64,000 bases of DNA, taken from positions 1,364,001-1,428,000 of the forward strand of contig NZ_JBEPLU010000001.1 of assembly GCF_040545335.1 (NCBI RefSeq), in the 5' to 3' direction. Below, one piece after another: positions 61,565-64,000 of the stretch. How positions within the stretch are numbered: the stretch's first letter is position 1; each line of letters opens with the position of its first letter. This stretch comes from Phenylobacterium koreense (lineage in GTDB: Bacteria > Pseudomonadota > Alphaproteobacteria > Caulobacterales > Caulobacteraceae). Under the pieces are notes generated by a model. That model was given only the letters and a program-made list of their open reading frames with translations, did no database searches and was not told where the DNA came from. The translations under genes and the position numbers were made by a program.

Positions 61565-61816
61565 CTAGTGGCCCTTGTGGGCGGCCTTGTAGGCGGTGTC
61601 CCAGGCGACGAACTCGGGGCCGTCGATCTGGCCGTCCTTGTTCTTGTCGGCCTTGGCGAACTCGGCCGCAGGCAGCTTGTAGGCGACCCATTCGGTCTGG
61701 CTGATCCTGTCGTCCTTGCTGGTGTCGGCCGGATGGATGAAGCGGCCCTGGGCGGCGGCCACGGTTCCCGCACCGGCGAGCACCGCCGCGGCGAGGCAAA
61801 GGCTGGTCAGACGCAT
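61565..61816 (-). CDS. Exported EF-hand calcium-binding protein
   Basis: 83 residues from ATG 61816 with a signal peptide (LAAAVLAGAGTVAAA). Two 12-residue EF-hand loops are visible: DTSKDDRISQTE and DKNKDGQIDGPE, with Asp/Asn/Glu at the calcium-ligand positions. Small calcium-binding proteins of this type are common in Caulobacterales, with unknown partners. It converges on the CGL gene, ending 6 bases beyond its stop. Confidence 0.88.
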   Translation of the reverse strand: MRLTSLCLAAAVLAGAGTVAAAQGRFIHPADTSKDDRISQTEWVAYKLPAAEFAKADKNKDGQIDGPEFVAWDTAYKAAHKGH

Positions 61817-61889
61817 GCTGAAGACCTCCAAGTTGTGCCGGGAGGCTGGCCACCGCTCATGGCGAAAATGAGCCGCGGCCAGCGCCTGG

Positions 61890-63512
61890 TCAGTCGACCT
61901 TGTAGCCGGCCGGCGGGGTCAGGTCGGTGACCGGCCACTTCACGCCGAGCTGTTCCAGATAGGTCGGGTAGCGGGCCGGGTCGTAGTAGAGCTCCCGCAT
62001 CTGCGGCCGGTACCTGGCCATCACCTCGCTGTTGATCTCGATGGCCGGCTTGTCGTTCGGGCCGATCATCGGCACGTACTTCTGGGTCTTGGTCTGGACG
62101 TTCACGAAGTAGTCCTTGGCGTTCTTGCGCAAGGCGGGCTCGGTCAGCACGTCCACCATGGTCATGGCGATGACCTTCGAGCCGGCGACCACGCCCTTGT
62201 GGGCGATCGGCGTGGCCATGGAGATGGCGTTCGCCCAGTGGTGGCCGGGCAGGTCCGGGATGTTCGCCGGATAGACCACGGTGATGGTCGGCAGGGTCCA
62301 GGAGATGTCGCCGATGTCGTCGGAGCCGCCGCTGGCGGGCTTTTCGACAGGCGCCTCCAGCTTGTCGAGCTCGGTGGCCAGTCCTTTCTGGGTGGCCGAG
62401 CCGAGGTTCTTCTGCACCGCCTTGGCGAAGGCCTGCTCGTCGGCGGTCCACTTGGGCAGGCCGACCTTGTCGATATTGGCCTTGGCCGCCTCGGCCAGCG
62501 GACGGTTGAAGTGGCGCGGGGCGGCGGTCCCGAGGATGCGCCAAGAGGCCGTGGTGTCGGTCATCTTGGCGGCGCCCTCGGCCATGGCGTTGCCGATCTC
62601 GTAGTTCTTCCTGATGCCGTCGAAGGTCTGTTCGCGGAAGTAATACCAGACGGTCGCCGTGGACGGGACGACGTTGGGCTGGTCGCCGCCGTCGGTGATG
62701 ACGTAGTGCGAGCGCTGCTCGGGACGCAGATGCTCGCGCCGCATGTTCCAGCCCATGTTCATGAGCTCGACCGCATCCAGGGCGCTGCGGCCGCGCCACG
62801 GCGAGCCTGCCGAGTGGGCCGCCGCACCCTTGAAGGTGTATTCGACCGAGACGAGGCCGGTGCCGGAGGTCGCGCCCCAGCCGGTTCCGAGGTTGGAGCC
62901 CACATGGGTGAAGAGCGCCACGTCGGCGTTCTTGAACACCCCGTCGCGGACCATGTAGGCCTTGCCGGCCACCAGCTCCTCGGCGACGCCGGGCCACAGG
63001 ACCAGGGTCCCGGCGATGTCATTCTTCTCCATCAGGTCCTTGACCGCCAGGGCCGCGACCACGTTCACCGCCTGGCCGGAATTATGCCCCTCGCCATGGC
63101 CCGGGGCGCCGGCGACCAGCGGGTCGTGCCAGGGCACGCCGGGCTTCTGCGAGGCCTTCGGGATGCCGTCGATGTCGCTGCCCAGCACGATCACCGGCCC
63201 GCCCGAGCCGTGGGTCCAGGTCGCCGTCCAGCCGGTGGGCAGCCCGGCCACGCCGCGCTCGACCTTGAAGCCGTTGGCCTCCAGCACGCCGGTCACGTAC
63301 TTCGAGGTCTCGACCTCCTGGAAGGCGAGTTCGCCGTAGGAGAAGATCTGGTCGTTCATCTGCTGCGCCAGCTTGGCGCGCGACTCAACGCCAGCCTGTG
63401 CGCTGGACTTCAGGCTGGCGATCTTCGCCGCCGGATAGGACTGGGCCAGGGCCGCCGGCGCGGCCGAGCACAGCAGGCCTGCCGCCAGGACGGCGGCCGG
63501 AAGGTTTTTCAT
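61890..63512 (-). CDS. Exported M20-family amidohydrolase (AbgB-like)
   Basis: 540 residues with a signal peptide (AGLLCSAAPAALA). The M20 core is recognised by LGSDIDGIPKASQKPG, HDPLVAGAPGHGEGHNSG (metal ligands), and later GGSDDIGDISWTLP and HKGVVAGSKVIAMTMVDVL. This is the AbgB/M20D type, which hydrolyses N-acyl or p-aminobenzoyl-glutamate-like substrates, here in the periplasm. Substrate unknown. Confidence 0.92.
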   Translation of the reverse strand: MKNLPAAVLAAGLLCSAAPAALAQSYPAAKIASLKSSAQAGVESRAKLAQQMNDQIFSYGELAFQEVETSKYVTGVLEANGFKVERGVAGLPTGWTATWTHGSGGPVIVLGSDIDGIPKASQKPGVPWHDPLVAGAPGHGEGHNSGQAVNVVAALAVKDLMEKNDIAGTLVLWPGVAEELVAGKAYMVRDGVFKNADVALFTHVGSNLGTGWGATSGTGLVSVEYTFKGAAAHSAGSPWRGRSALDAVELMNMGWNMRREHLRPEQRSHYVITDGGDQPNVVPSTATVWYYFREQTFDGIRKNYEIGNAMAEGAAKMTDTTASWRILGTAAPRHFNRPLAEAAKANIDKVGLPKWTADEQAFAKAVQKNLGSATQKGLATELDKLEAPVEKPASGGSDDIGDISWTLPTITVVYPANIPDLPGHHWANAISMATPIAHKGVVAGSKVIAMTMVDVLTEPALRKNAKDYFVNVQTKTQKYVPMIGPNDKPAIEINSEVMARYRPQMRELYYDPARYPTYLEQLGVKWPVTDLTPPAGYKVD

Positions 63513-63587
63513 GAAAGCTCCCCTCTAGGATCTGGGGAGAGAGGACCACGCCAAGCTGCGCCTGAAAACCTGTCGTCGCAGAACGGA

Positions 63588-63857
63588 TCAGCGCGGCGCC
63601 AGGTTGAGGACGGCGTCCTCGCCTTCGATGTGCACGATCACCACCGCCAGGGCCGGGCCGTCGTCGATCTGCAGCACCATGCTCTGGCCCACATGGTCGG
63701 CCAGGCTCTTGCCGCTGAGGGTGCGCGCCTTGGCGATGAAGGAGAGGATGGCGCTCTGGCCGTGCTCGATGGTGGCCTCGAAGGTCACCGGCTCCAGCGG
63801 CTGTTCGAGCGTGCCGATGACCCCGGTCCCGCGCTTGGTCGAATAGACCATCTCCAT
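63588..63857 (-). CDS. Hypothetical protein, 89 aa
   Basis: ATG 63857 shares one base with the stop of the upstream gene (TGATG), a coupling also used by aguAB and ybaK here. An alternative start at 63851 is possible. The sequence (MVYSTKRGTGVIGTLEQPLEPV, ending LNLAPR) has a compact beta-rich look, with SAILSFIAKARTLSGKSLADHV as its best helix. No family is recognised. It forms a unit with the partial gene at the window edge. Confidence 0.7.
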   Translation of the reverse strand: MEMVYSTKRGTGVIGTLEQPLEPVTFEATIEHGQSAILSFIAKARTLSGKSLADHVGQSMVLQIDDGPALAVVIVHIEGEDAVLNLAPR

Positions 63858-64000
63858 CACCTCATAAGCTTCAGCGAGCCGGTCACGGCGTCGATCCTGG
63901 AAATCTCGTCGGGGCCGATGCCCACGCAGGTCGGCGTGCCGGCTTCCACCACCGTCCGCCCGGCGTCGCGGATCAGCATCACCGGCAGGCCGGCCGCCTG
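63857..64000 (-). CDS. C-terminal end of an unidentified gene (start outside window)
   Basis: The last 47 codons are visible, in frame from the window edge to TGA 63857-63859 (reading LPVMLIRDAGRTVVEAGT, then TCVGIGPDEISRIDAVTG). No family recognised. Coupled to the 89-residue gene downstream. Confidence 0.65.
   Translation of the reverse strand, partial: QAAGLPVMLIRDAGRTVVEAGTPTCVGIGPDEISRIDAVTGSLKLMR

Overview
The window is GC-rich DNA with long genes and short intergenic gaps. It contains TonB-dependent receptors, a SapC-family protein, a class A acid phosphatase, MaoC hydratases, a split hisS-hisZ-hisG operon and many TTG/GTG starts. Together these point to an alphaproteobacterium of the Caulobacterales, most like Phenylobacterium or Caulobacter. 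This placement is from gene content only.

Layout. 1-1438: end of a TonB receptor plus two periplasmic copper-handling genes (YcnI-like, PCuAC-like). 1529-5400: an acyl-CoA synthetase and a secreted M13 metallopeptidase, followed by a 321-base gene-free stretch with stem-loops and two copies of a TTTGAC-N6-GTCAAA palindrome. 5722-9515: hisG, hisZ and hisS on the minus strand, preceded by a 25-codon reading frame rich in His codons, which looks like a leader peptide. 9556-20145: pgi, a redoxin/dsbD pair, sapC, MaoC-type genes, an acid phosphatase and the putrescine genes aguA/aguB. 20263-31986: a TonB receptor, a GT39 glycosyltransferase, msrA, scoAB, a KefC-like antiporter, an OmpA lipoprotein, a 2OG oxygenase and a hybrid histidine kinase. 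31995-39749: a regulator with two TetR DNA-binding domains in one chain, an ScfR-like XRE regulator, 485 bases of highly structured non-coding DNA, the ydbH-ynbE-ydbL envelope operon and an SDR. 39921-47663: a beta-oxidation pair, a CNNM/CorC protein, two envelope-type hypotheticals and DUF2061-dps behind a Fur-like palindrome. 54314-64000: TetR, ybaK, a TolB/amidohydrolase fusion, the reverse transsulfuration pair CBS-CGL, an EF-hand protein, an M20 amidohydrolase and two unrecognised genes.

The main accessory feature is a 3,172-base mobile element at 48312-51483. It has 23-bp identical terminal inverted repeats and an exact 8-bp target duplication (GACCTTAG), and it inserted across the stop codon of a TonB receptor gene. 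It carries an IS1595-type transposase that has lost its middle by an out-of-frame deletion. It also carries four passenger genes: a DUF5343-like protein, two small proteins with overlapping ends, and a NYN-domain (PIN-like) putative RNase. No function is established for this passenger set. A mobile, compact, divergently arranged set with a putative RNase is a reasonable candidate for an uncharacterised defence, toxin-antitoxin or RNA-processing module.

Other items worth follow-up are the his leader peptide, the tandem TetR with three alternating half-sites upstream, the structured region at 34.87-35.23 kb, and several candidate operators (Fur-like near dps, PsrA-like near the beta-oxidation genes, a direct-repeat box upstream of a TonB receptor).
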